Assembly: GCA_963786975.1 (NCBI GenBank)
Contig: CAWBBE010000005.1
Coordinates: 620,001 to 684,000 of the forward strand
Length of the DNA: 64,000 nt
Source of the DNA: Palsa-506 sp963786975
GTDB lineage: Bacteria; Actinomycetota; Actinomycetes; Streptosporangiales; Streptosporangiaceae
Reading direction: 5' to 3'
The position numbers and the translations under genes were made by a program. Below are positions 1 through 7,384 of the stretch, piece after piece (position 1 is the stretch's first letter; each line of letters opens with the position of its first letter). Under the pieces are notes generated by a model that saw nothing but the letters and a program-made list of their open reading frames with translations, did not search any database and was not told the DNA's origin.

Positions 1-770
1 GGGATCACCTTCGGCGCCAGGCCGCAGTCCTCGGCCTGCGCCGTCAGCTCGCGGATTGCCGCTCCGCTCGCCCGGGCGATGGCGATGACAAGCACCGATG
101 CGCCGGTTGCCGCGGCGGCGGCCGCCATCTGGTCGCGGCCGCCGAGGACCGGAATCCCGCGGATCCGCATCCGCCGGAGTGCCGGGTCGTCGTCGAGTAT
201 CGCCACCGGCCGGTACTCGGAGCCGTGCTGGCCAGTCAGCCGGCGCACGAGCTCGGTACCGGCACTGCCACCGCCGAAGACGATGACCTTCACCGCCGAT
301 GACGCCGCCGCCCTGGACCGCTGCCGGACGGCGAACGCCACGTACCGTGATCCGAGCATCACTGGCACGACGAACGCCGTCGCGCCCGCGACCGTGACGA
401 ACGGCTCGCCCTGGCCGGGGATCAGTACGCCGCTGAGCACCGCGAGACCCAGCGCCGTGCCGCAGGCTGCCGTCACGACTGCGACAACCTCGGTGAGACT
501 ACCGCGCTGATTCCGCTGCCGGTATAGCCCGCCGAGCAGGCCGCAGGCAACCACGGCGAGGCCAGTGGCCAGCGCGGCGCGGACGATCACGGATGGCCCG
601 GGTACCGGGCCGTCCAGGTCACGGGTGACCCAGCCGGCCGCCAGCAGCCCGCACAGCCAGGCGGTCACGTCGTGCCCGGCTTCCAGCCCGATCCGGTTCC
701 ACTGCCGTGTCAGGTGCGGCTGCGGCGGCCGCCAGCACGCGCCGTCAGCCTGCACCGCCTCGTTGCTCAT
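1..770 (-). CDS. CapD/WbpM-like membrane sugar-nucleotide enzyme, N-terminal part (runs off left edge)
   Basis: The frame opens at the ATG complementary to 768-770 and is still open at base 1, giving 256 visible residues. The first half carries several hydrophobic segments (for example around AGWVTRDL, ALATGLAVVACGLLGGLY and VAGATAFVVPVML). It is followed by a Rossmann-type stretch with a glycine-rich loop (VFGGGSAGTELVRRL), the ILDDDP motif and a GIPVLGG strand. This order, membrane segments then a CoA-binding-like domain, is typical of PglF/WbpM/CapD nucleotide-sugar 4,6-dehydratases. It also occurs in WbaP-type phosphoglycosyl transferases, and the deciding C-terminal domain is outside the window. 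It is divergent from a Wzz/tyrosine-kinase gene, which supports a role in capsule or exopolysaccharide assembly. Confidence 0.65.
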   Translation of the reverse strand, partial: MSNEAVQADGACWRPPQPHLTRQWNRIGLEAGHDVTAWLCGLLAAGWVTRDLDGPVPGPSVIVRAALATGLAVVACGLLGGLYRQRNQRGSLTEVVAVVTAACGTALGLAVLSGVLIPGQGEPFVTVAGATAFVVPVMLGSRYVAFAVRQRSRAAASSAVKVIVFGGGSAGTELVRRLTGQHGSEYRPVAILDDDPALRRMRIRGIPVLGGRDQMAAAAAATGASVLVIAIARASGAAIRELTAQAEDCGLAPKVI

Positions 771-874
771 CCGCGCCGCCCGGCCCGGCCCGGCGCCACC
801 GCGGATGCCGGCATCACGAGTTTCGCCTGCACGCCATCCCCCCGAATCGCAACCGACCCGTACTCTCAGATACA

Positions 875-916
875 TTGCCCTTGGTAGTTATGCAACTACG
901 ATACGTAATCTAAACT
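875..916 (+). promoter_or_regulatory. Putative promoter with an internal palindrome upstream of the wzz/kinase gene
   Basis: TTGCCC (875-880) and TACGAT (897-902) are spaced 16 bases apart and resemble -35/-10 boxes. Between them lies a perfect inverted repeat, GTAGTT-ATGC-AACTAC (884-899), positioned like an operator. The segment is noticeably AT-richer than its surroundings. The kinase ribosome-binding site (GGGAGG, 936-941) lies downstream. The promoter assignment is inference from sequence only. Confidence 0.4.
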
Positions 917-953
917 GGGCGCAATCATCCGCACAGGGAGGACGGACCCCGAG

Positions 954-2387
954 GTGGACGTAAGAACGTTCCTCCAGTTGCTGCGCAATCACTGGAAGCT
1001 GATTACCGCGGTGACCGTGCTCGCGGGCGTGGCCAGCGGCCTGCTCACCGCGCGGATGACCCCCCGCTACGCATCGAGCGTCTCGTTCTACGTGTCGGCG
1101 CAGACCAACACGACCGATCCGGCCATGGCCTACCAGGGCGCGCTGCTCTCCCAGCAGGCCGTACAGTCCTACGCCGACCTGCTGACCGGGCCGCGGCTGG
1201 CCGGCTCCGTCATCAGTTACCTCGGCCTGCCGATGACGCCGGCCCAGCTGTCAGCGGAGGTGACCGCCCGGTCCATCCCGCAGACTGTGCTGCTGACCGC
1301 CACGGTGACCGATACCTCCGCCCGGCGGGCGCGGGAGTATGCCACCGCTCTCGGCATCAGGTTCGTCCGGCTGGTGTCGGTGCTCGAGCGCCCGCCGGGA
1401 AGCAAGCACGCGACGGTCCGGGTCACCGTGGTCGCGCCGGCCACCCTGCCGACCGCGCCGGTTTCCCCCAATCCGGTCCGGAACATCAGCATCGCGGTCC
1501 TGCTCGGCCTGCTGATCGGCATCTCACTCGCCGCGGTGCGCCGCTCGCTCGACACCACGATCAAGTCGGCCGAGCAACTGACCGCCGTCACGAACGGGCG
1601 GCCGGTCATCGGCTCGGTCCCGTTCGACTCCGCCGCGCGCAAGCACCCGCTGGTCACCGGCGACGGCCCGCAGGAGCGGCGGGCCGAGGCCTACCGCAAG
1701 ATACGCACCAACCTGGAATTCATCGACATCGACGTTCCGCACAAGGCGCTGCTGTTGACCAGCTGCCTCGTCAACGAGGGCAAGAGCTCGACGGTCTGCA
1801 ACCTGGCGATCATGCAAGCCCAGTTCGGCAAGCGGGTGGTCGTGGTCGAAGCTGACCTGCGGCGGCCGCGGGCATCGGGCTATCTCGGCCTGCCCAGCAG
1901 CATCGGCGTAACCGATGTGCTGATCGGCAAGGTCACCGTCGACGAGGCCATCCAGACCTGGGGCCGCGACCTGTTCGACGTGCTGGCCAGCGGGCCGACG
2001 CCGCCGAGCCCGAGCGACCTGCTCGGCTCGCAGCGGATGCGCCAGCTCATCGGCGAGCTGCGCGGCCGGTACGACCTCGTCCTCGTCGACGCGCCGCCGC
2101 TGCTGCCGTTCGCGGACGCGGCGGCGACCGGGCCCGCGTGTGACGGCGCGATCCTGGTGGTCCGCTACGGCCGGACCCGTGCCGCCCAGCTGCGCCAGGC
2201 CGCCGACGCGCTGGATGCCGTCGCCGTGCCGGTCCTCGGCAGCGTGCTGAGCATGACCCCGGCCAGGGAGCATCCCGAGTACGGCTACGGCTACCGCCGC
2301 TACCGGCCGGCGCACGGCGGCTCCCCGAATGGCGAGACCACAGGAACCGAGCATGCGCCCGAGGATGCGCCCGCCGCCATGTCCTAG
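954..2387 (+). CDS. Chain-length determinant/tyrosine autokinase (Wzz-BY-kinase fusion)
   Basis: 477 residues, GTG start with GGGAGG 12 bases upstream. Residues 1-195 form a Wzz-like region with transmembrane helices near 15-33 and 177-195. Residues 240-430 form a bacterial tyrosine kinase: Walker A with K277 (LVNEGKSS), Walker A' VVVVEADLRRP (about 295-305) and Walker B LVLVDAPP (about 375-382). The C-terminal tail has a tyrosine cluster (EYGYGYRRYR), the usual autophosphorylation site. Such proteins control polymer length and export of capsule or exopolysaccharide. The LMW phosphatase two genes downstream is the expected partner that removes the phosphates (inference). In actinobacteria the Wzz and kinase parts are commonly fused as here. 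Confidence 0.9.
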   Translation: MDVRTFLQLLRNHWKLITAVTVLAGVASGLLTARMTPRYASSVSFYVSAQTNTTDPAMAYQGALLSQQAVQSYADLLTGPRLAGSVISYLGLPMTPAQLSAEVTARSIPQTVLLTATVTDTSARRAREYATALGIRFVRLVSVLERPPGSKHATVRVTVVAPATLPTAPVSPNPVRNISIAVLLGLLIGISLAAVRRSLDTTIKSAEQLTAVTNGRPVIGSVPFDSAARKHPLVTGDGPQERRAEAYRKIRTNLEFIDIDVPHKALLLTSCLVNEGKSSTVCNLAIMQAQFGKRVVVVEADLRRPRASGYLGLPSSIGVTDVLIGKVTVDEAIQTWGRDLFDVLASGPTPPSPSDLLGSQRMRQLIGELRGRYDLVLVDAPPLLPFADAAATGPACDGAILVVRYGRTRAAQLRQAADALDAVAVPVLGSVLSMTPAREHPEYGYGYRRYRPAHGGSPNGETTGTEHAPEDAPAAMS

Positions 2388-2445
2388 GCGGCGGGACCTC
2401 GAACACGGACCTATCTGGCCGTTTCTGGACAAGGGGGACTAAGAA

Positions 2446-3519
2446 ATGTCAGAGACACCCAGCCAGCAGACACCGATCATGTCAGCGGGCCAGGCAGCCG
2501 TGGAGCCGCCTGCCGGGCCCTCCGGCCGGCCGGGCAGGCAAAAGAAACACCGCATCCGGAAGATCGCGCTGATCGCCCTGTCCGGCCTGGTGGCGGTGGT
2601 CGGCGTCGTGGCGCTGGGCGGCTTTCTCGCCGTCCGTCACCTGGAAGGCAATATCCACCGCATCCCGAATGTCTTCAACAGGCTGACGGCCGCCACCAGG
2701 CCGGTGCTGCCGGCCGCCACCAAGCACAGCATGACGATCCTGCTGACCGCATCGGACAAGCTGCCCGCCCAGCGCGGCGGCAACGGCGTTCTCGGGTCAT
2801 CCACGGCCCCGGAGAAGCCCAGCGCCCTGATCGCGCTCGTTCATATCGACGCCAACATGAAGGGCGGCGCGATCGTGTCTATCCCGGCGGACGCCGTCGT
2901 GCGCGTTCCCGGACATGGCCGCGGAAAGATAAGTAGCTCGCTGGCGATCGGCGGCCCGTCGCTATTGATCGCGGCCGTGCAGCGGCTCACCGGGGTGCCA
3001 ATCGATCACTACAGCGTCGTCGACGACGCCGGCCTCGCCGAAGCGCTGCGGCCGCTCGGCGGCGTGGACGTGACGCTCCCGGCTACCGTGACCAGCAACG
3101 GCGTCACGTTCCGCGCCGGAGTGGACCACCTGACCAGCGCCGACGCCCTGGACTACACGGAGCAGCCGACTCTCTCCGAGGAGGGTCACGCCCTGCGCCA
3201 GGAATCGATGCTCCGGGCGGTCGTGGACAAACTCGCGAATGAGAACCTGCTTGGCGATCCCCCGTCGGCATTCCGCATCCTCAACGGGTTCACCAAGGCG
3301 CTGAGCGTGGACAGCAACTTCAGCAACTCGCAGCTGCAGTCACTGGCGACGCACCTGGACCTGCTCGGGCCAGGGGCTGGCACGTTCGTCACGGCGCCGG
3401 AACAGCACGGTCAGCTGCGTCCGGTGGACGGCCAGTTGTGGAACGCAATCAGGAACGACAAGGTGGCTGCGTTCGCCCGGCAGCATCCTTCTGATGTGAC
3501 GCCCGCGGCACCCCACTGA
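2446..3519 (+). CDS. LytR-CpsA-Psr (LCP) family protein, degenerate active site
   Basis: 357 residues, ATG preceded by AAGGGGG. A basic stretch (RQKKHRIRK) precedes one transmembrane helix at about 38-62, so the catalytic part is outside the membrane. LCP landmarks are present: SIPADAVVRVPG (family SIPRD), the GPSLLIAAVQRLTGVPIDHY block, ALRPLGGVDV, and a RQ helix near the end (LRQESMLRAVV). The family attaches polyprenyl-linked glycopolymers to peptidoglycan or arabinogalactan. Two arginines usually used to hold the pyrophosphate look replaced (Ala in SIPADA; YTEQP where YxRxR is normal), so activity may be altered. Its position after the Wzz/kinase gene fits anchoring of the polysaccharide made by this locus. 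Confidence 0.8.
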   Translation: MSETPSQQTPIMSAGQAAVEPPAGPSGRPGRQKKHRIRKIALIALSGLVAVVGVVALGGFLAVRHLEGNIHRIPNVFNRLTAATRPVLPAATKHSMTILLTASDKLPAQRGGNGVLGSSTAPEKPSALIALVHIDANMKGGAIVSIPADAVVRVPGHGRGKISSSLAIGGPSLLIAAVQRLTGVPIDHYSVVDDAGLAEALRPLGGVDVTLPATVTSNGVTFRAGVDHLTSADALDYTEQPTLSEEGHALRQESMLRAVVDKLANENLLGDPPSAFRILNGFTKALSVDSNFSNSQLQSLATHLDLLGPGAGTFVTAPEQHGQLRPVDGQLWNAIRNDKVAAFARQHPSDVTPAAPH

Positions 3520-3524
3520 CGCCG

Positions 3525-4271
3525 GTGCCCGCCTGGAACCCGGCCGCGTTGCCGCGGCCGGCCCGGCCTGCCCTTGACCGGGTGCCCGCCGGGCCGCGGC
3601 CCGGGGCCGCCGGCGGCCAGTTCGGTATCCTGTTTGTCTGCACCGGCAACCTGTGCCGGTCGGTGATCGCCGAGCAGCTTGCCCGCCGCGGTCTGCGTGC
3701 CCGGCTCGGCGTCGGCGCCCGCGGGTTCCGCGTGTCCAGCGCCGGCACGGCGGCGCTGGACGGCTGCCCGGTGCACCCGTACACCGCCGAGGCGCTCAGC
3801 TCGCTGGGCGCCGATGCCGACGTCGCCGCCAGCCACGCGCTGACCGCAGCCGACATCGACGCCGCGGACCTGATCCTGGCGGCCGGCCAGGAACACCGGG
3901 ACGCCGTCCTGGCGGCGCGTCCCAGTGCGTCCCGGCGTGCCTACCTGCTGCGGGAATTCGCCCGGCTGGCCGTCGTTGCGCGGGGCAGCGCACCGGGCCA
4001 GCCCGCCGCGGGCAGGCCCGCGCCCGGCGGCCCGTCCGGGGCCGGCCGCGCCGCCGAGCAGCACGCCCGGCACCTCGTGACGGAGGTCGCGCGGTTGCGC
4101 GGCCAGGTGCCCTACGTGGAGCCGGCCGAGGATGAGATCGCCGACCCGGCCACCAGCACGGCGGCATTCGCCGAATGCGCCCGGATTATCGACGCGGCGG
4201 TCAGCCAGGCCCTGGACGCGCTTTGCGACGGCCGGGCCAGCGCGCCGTACCGCGGAAAGCATGTCCGCTGA
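3525..4271 (+). CDS. Low-molecular-weight protein-tyrosine phosphatase
   Basis: 248 residues from GTG, five bases after the LCP gene. A proline-rich leader of about 32 residues precedes the strand and P-loop ILFVCTGNLCRS, the CX5R signature with nucleophile C39 and R45. A late ADP motif (EIADPATS) supplies the probable general acid. The protein is longer than the usual 150-180 residues because of the leader and a Gly/Pro/Ala-rich insertion around 155-185. LMW phosphatases paired with BY-kinases dephosphorylate the kinase tail, which is the likely role here. The end overlaps the next gene by 11 bases, suggesting translational coupling. The true start could be further downstream, but no better ribosome-binding site was seen. 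Confidence 0.85.
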   Translation: MPAWNPAALPRPARPALDRVPAGPRPGAAGGQFGILFVCTGNLCRSVIAEQLARRGLRARLGVGARGFRVSSAGTAALDGCPVHPYTAEALSSLGADADVAASHALTAADIDAADLILAAGQEHRDAVLAARPSASRRAYLLREFARLAVVARGSAPGQPAAGRPAPGGPSGAGRAAEQHARHLVTEVARLRGQVPYVEPAEDEIADPATSTAAFAECARIIDAAVSQALDALCDGRASAPYRGKHVR

Positions 4272-4980
4272 CCCGGGGGCGGCGCCGCGGGTGTCGTTCG
4301 TCCATCCGACCGCCGTGCTCGAGCCGGGCGCCGCCATCGGGGACGGCACGATGATCTGGCAGCACAGCCAGCTTCGCGCGGGCTGCGAGGTCGGCAGCGG
4401 CTGCACCCTGGGCAAGAACGTCTTCGTCGACGAGGCGGTGCGGATCGGCGACCGGGTGAAGATCCAGAACAACGTGTCCGTCTACCACGGCGTCGAACTC
4501 GCCGACGAGGTGTTCGTCGGGCCGTCCGCGGTGTTCACCAATGACCTCCGCCCGCGGGCGGACGGCGCGGACTGGCAGCTGCGCCCGACCCGGGTGCGCC
4601 GCGGCGCTTCGGTCGGCGCGAACGCCACCGTGCTCTGCGGCATCGAGATCGGCGAGTACGCCATGGTCGGCGCCGGCGCCGTGGTCACCGCCTCGGTGCA
4701 CCCGCATCAGCTGGTCGTCGGCAACCCGGCCCGCCATCACGGCTGGGTCTGCCGCTGCGGCGAGATCGTCTCCCGGGACAGCGCCCGCCCGGCCGACCCG
4801 ACCTGCCCGGCCTGCCGCGCCGCCGGAACCGGCCAGGTCCCGGCGCCAGCACGCGCCGCCGACCGCGGGCGGCGCAGCGGAACCGGGTCCGGCTGGCCAA
4901 GGTCCAGATCGGGCCGGACGAGGAAGCGGCGGTCCTGGAAGTCCTCCGGTCCGGCATGCTGGCCGGCGGGGCCCGGGTAG
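4261..4980 (+). CDS. Left-handed beta-helix N-acetyltransferase (WbpD/WlbB-like)
   Basis: 239 residues from ATG 4261. The sequence is a run of hexapeptide repeats (IGDGTMIWQHSQL, CTLGKNVFVDEAVRIGDRV, KIQNNVSVYHGVELAD, YAMVGAGAVVTASV) ending with the VVGNPARHHGWVCRCGE block. That block is seen in UDP-2-acetamido-3-amino-2,3-dideoxyglucuronate N-acetyltransferases. A Cys-X2-Cys pair follows (CPAC). The last 50 or so residues (from about RAADRGRR) look unlike the family. In another frame the same bases encode the start of the following aminotransferase, so the real end may be earlier and an indel is possible here. It pairs with the DegT aminotransferase next door, which makes the amino sugar this enzyme would acetylate. 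Confidence 0.75.
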   Translation: MSADPGAAPRVSFVHPTAVLEPGAAIGDGTMIWQHSQLRAGCEVGSGCTLGKNVFVDEAVRIGDRVKIQNNVSVYHGVELADEVFVGPSAVFTNDLRPRADGADWQLRPTRVRRGASVGANATVLCGIEIGEYAMVGAGAVVTASVHPHQLVVGNPARHHGWVCRCGEIVSRDSARPADPTCPACRAAGTGQVPAPARAADRGRRSGTGSGWPRSRSGRTRKRRSWKSSGPACWPAGPG

Positions 4981-5984
4981 CCGAGCTGGAGCGCACGTTC
5001 GCCGCCGCGCACGATGCCGCGCACGCGGTCGCGGTCAGCAACGGCACGACCGCGCTCGTCGCCGCGCTGCGGGCGCACGGAGTCCGGCCCGGCGATGAGG
5101 TGATCACCTCGCCGCTGACGTTCGTGGCGACCCTGAACGCGATCCTGGAGGTCGGCGCCACCGCCAGGTTCGCCGACATCACCGACGACCTGACGGTCGA
5201 CCCGGCGCAGCTGGCGGCGCTGGTGACGCCGCGGACCAGGGCGCTGATGCCGGTTCACCTCTACGGCCTGCCGGCCGACATGGCGGAAATCTCGGCGCTC
5301 GCGCGCCGCGCACGGGCTCGCGGTCATCGCGGACGCCGCGCAGGCCCACGGCGCCCGGGTGGGCGCGGCCGCGGTGGGCGCGTCCGGCACCGCCACCTTC
5401 TCCTTCTACGGGACCAAGAACATCACCTGCGGCGAGGGCGGCATCGTCACGACCAGCGACGACGAGATCGCGGACCGGCTGCGGCTGCTCCGCAACCATG
5501 GCATGCGGGCGAGCTACGACTACGCGCTGCCCGGATACAACTACCGGCTCACCGACCTGCAGGCCGCGTCGCCGCCGTGCAGCTGACCCGGCTGCCCGGC
5601 ATCAACGAGAGCCGGGCGCGCAACGCGGCCCTGCTGTCGGCCGGGCTTTCCGGCCTGCCCGGCCTGGTGCTGCCCGCCGTGCCGCCCGGCCGGCGGCACG
5701 TCTGGCACCAGTACGTCGTGCAGGTCACCGCGGATGCCCCGATCGACCGTGATCAGCTCAGCAGGCGCCTCGATGCCGCGGGCATCGACGCGCGGGCCTA
5801 TTACCCGGCTCTCGTGCACGACCATGCCTGTTACCGCCATCACCCGCAGGTGCGCGCCGACCCGACGCCCCGGGCCAGCCGGGCAGCCAGGGAGGTGCTC
5901 GCGCTGCCGGTGCACCCGCTGCTCACCGCCGGCGACATCGACCGCATAGTGTCCTGCGTGCGCAAGTCTCTGACCGATTTTTAA
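4887..5984 (+). CDS. DegT/DnrJ/EryC1 sugar aminotransferase, with two frame breaks
   Basis: PLP-dependent sugar aminotransferase. Homology begins at VRLAKVQIGPDEEAAVLEVL (from 4887) but no start codon is visible there; the first ATG in frame is 4956. The frame holds through PADMAEISALARR, then continues as HGLAVIADAAQAHGA one base later after an extra base near 5302-5311. This middle frame carries the Schiff-base lysine in SFYGTKNITCGEGG. Near 5566-5575 one base is missing and the original frame returns (VQLTRLPGINESRARN) to the stop at 5984. Protein homology is continuous across both breaks, so compensating sequence indels are likelier than decay. Predicted to form the 3-amino group acetylated by the preceding WbpD-like enzyme. 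Confidence 0.75.
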   Translation, partial: VRLAKVQIGPDEEAAVLEVLRSGMLAGGARVAELERTFAAAHDAAHAVAVSNGTTALVAALRAHGVRPGDEVITSPLTFVATLNAILEVGATARFADITDDLTVDPAQLAALVTPRTRALMPVHLYGLPADMAEISALARRARARGHRGRRAGPRRPGGRGRGGRVRHRHLLLLRDQEHHLRRGRHRHDQRRRDRGPAAAAPQPWHAGELRLRAARIQLPAHRPAGRVAAVQLTRLPGINESRARNAALLSAGLSGLPGLVLPAVPPGRRHVWHQYVVQVTADAPIDRDQLSRRLDAAGIDARAYYPALVHDHACYRHHPQVRADPTPRASRAAREVLALPVHPLLTAGDIDRIVSCVRKSLTDF

Positions 5985-6051
5985 CGGGGCCAGCCCGCCC
6001 GGTGCCGGCCAGCGTCCCTGGTCATGCCCGCGGCCTGGCAAAATAGCCGGT

Positions 6052-6876
6052 ATGTCGGTAGATCGGGGGGATGGCGGCAGCTTCGGCTCCTTCGCGGCGC
6101 TGGGGGACAGCTTCACCGAGGGGCTCAGTGACCTGCGCGCGGACGGCAGCCCGCGCGGCTGGGCCGATCGCTTCGCCGAGGTGGCCGCCGAGGTCACGCC
6201 CGGGTTCCGCTACGCGAACCTGGCCGTCCGGGGCAAGGTGGTCCGCGAGGTCGCCGCCGAGCAGGTGCCCAGGGCCATCGAGCTGCGGCCGGACCTGGTC
6301 AGCGTGGCGGCGGGCGGCAACGACCTGCTGCGGCCGCGCGCCGACCCGGACGCGCTCGCCCTCGCCTTCGATGACATCGTGGCCCGGCTCGGCCAGGCCG
6401 GCTGCCAGGTGCTGGTCTTCGCCGGGTTCGATCCCGGCGCGTTCCCGCTGATCCGGCTGATCCGCAACAAGGCCGCCGTGTACAACATGCACCTGCGCGC
6501 GATCGCCGCCCGCCGCGAGTGCCAGCTGGTGGACCTGTGGGCGATGAACGTGCTGACCGACCGCAGGGAATGGAGCCCGGACCGGCTGCACCTGTCGTCC
6601 GACGGCCACCGCCGGGTCGCGCTGCGCGCCTGCGAGGTGATCGGCCTGCCGACCGGCGCCGACTGGCGTGCGCCGCTCCCGCCGATGCAGCATCCCGGCG
6701 GCTGGCCGGCCAGGTCGGCCGCGTGGCTCGCGGCCCGCCGGGCGGACGCCCGCTGGGCCACGGAACACGCCGCGCCCTGGGTCAGCAGACGGCTGCGCGG
6801 CGTCTCATCCGGCGACGACACCACCGCCAAGCGGCTGGAGCTGGCGCCGCTGGGCGCCAGCACCCCCGCCCGCTGA
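6052..6876 (+). CDS. SGNH/GDSL hydrolase
   Basis: 274 residues. The four SGNH blocks are clear: block I ALGDSFTEG (catalytic Ser), block II glycine in NLAVRGK, block III GGNDLL, and block V DRLHLSSDGH with the Asp-X2-His pair. No signal peptide or transmembrane helix is evident, so it is probably cytoplasmic. The family removes acyl groups from sugars, lipids or peptidoglycan. Standing at the end of a polysaccharide locus it may deacylate a glycan precursor (inference). The last 60 residues are Arg/Ala-rich and lie outside the catalytic fold. There is no clear ribosome-binding site. Confidence 0.85.
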   Translation: MSVDRGDGGSFGSFAALGDSFTEGLSDLRADGSPRGWADRFAEVAAEVTPGFRYANLAVRGKVVREVAAEQVPRAIELRPDLVSVAAGGNDLLRPRADPDALALAFDDIVARLGQAGCQVLVFAGFDPGAFPLIRLIRNKAAVYNMHLRAIAARRECQLVDLWAMNVLTDRREWSPDRLHLSSDGHRRVALRACEVIGLPTGADWRAPLPPMQHPGGWPARSAAWLAARRADARWATEHAAPWVSRRLRGVSSGDDTTAKRLELAPLGASTPAR

Positions 6877-6959
6877 ATCGCGTCCCCCGGGCGGGCGCCC
6901 GGCCCGCCGGGTCCCGCCTCCTGGGCGGGTGCCCGGCGCGCTGAATCCCAGCCGATCCG

Positions 6960-7170
6960 GACACTGGGCGCAGGAAGTACTGATTCGGGCGGCTGAATGT
7001 CGGGTAGTAATGGCCCTGACGGGGGAGACGAGGAAAACTCTCCGGGCACGCATATGCCGTAATGCGGATATTCCCGCCGAACTGATTCGGTGGACCAGCC
7101 GATGTCGGCCGGGCGTACCGCGATCTCACCGGGCAGGTGGACCGCGGCGTTATGGGGGAATCTCGGATTG
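6960..7170 (+). repeat. Duplicated leader region, copy 1 (upstream of first histidine kinase)
   Basis: A stretch of about 200 bases that reappears, diverged but collinear, at 9345-9537 before the second kinase. Shared blocks include CTGATTCGGG, CGGGTA, ACGGGG-A-GACG, TTCC-GCCGAA and AGGTGGACCGC-GC followed by ATGGGGG. The AGGTGG box with ATG at 7152 looks like a conserved ribosome-binding site and start, but that ATG is not in frame with the kinase. With 6877-6959 and 7171-7315 it makes up a gap of over 400 bases in which no intact gene was found. Confidence 0.6.
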
Positions 7171-7225
7171 ACTCAGCGGCCGATCCGGAAGCCGGAGCCG
7201 GGCAGGCTGGTTCGGCGGCGGGAGC

Positions 7226-7270
7226 CGGGCCGGCCGCTGCCGGGCCGGCCGCTGCCGGGCCGGCCGCTGC
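7226..7270 (+). repeat. Three perfect tandem copies of a 15-base GC repeat
   Basis: The unit CGGGCCGGCCGCTGC occurs three times without a mismatch (7226-7240, 7241-7255, 7256-7270). In the frame of ATG 7152 it encodes a repeated Gly-Pro-Ala-Ala-Ala; the length of 15 keeps the frame. It sits between the conserved leader and the first PAS domain of kinase 1, where the reading frame is unresolved. Confidence 0.75.
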
Positions 7271-7384
7271 CGGACCAGCCCGCTGTCGGCCGGCCGGCCG
7301 TCTCGCCCGGCCCAGCATGCTGAGCTTGCCGAACTTCAGGCACGCAACGCCGCGCTGATCGAGGGATCGCCAGCTGGGCTCATC

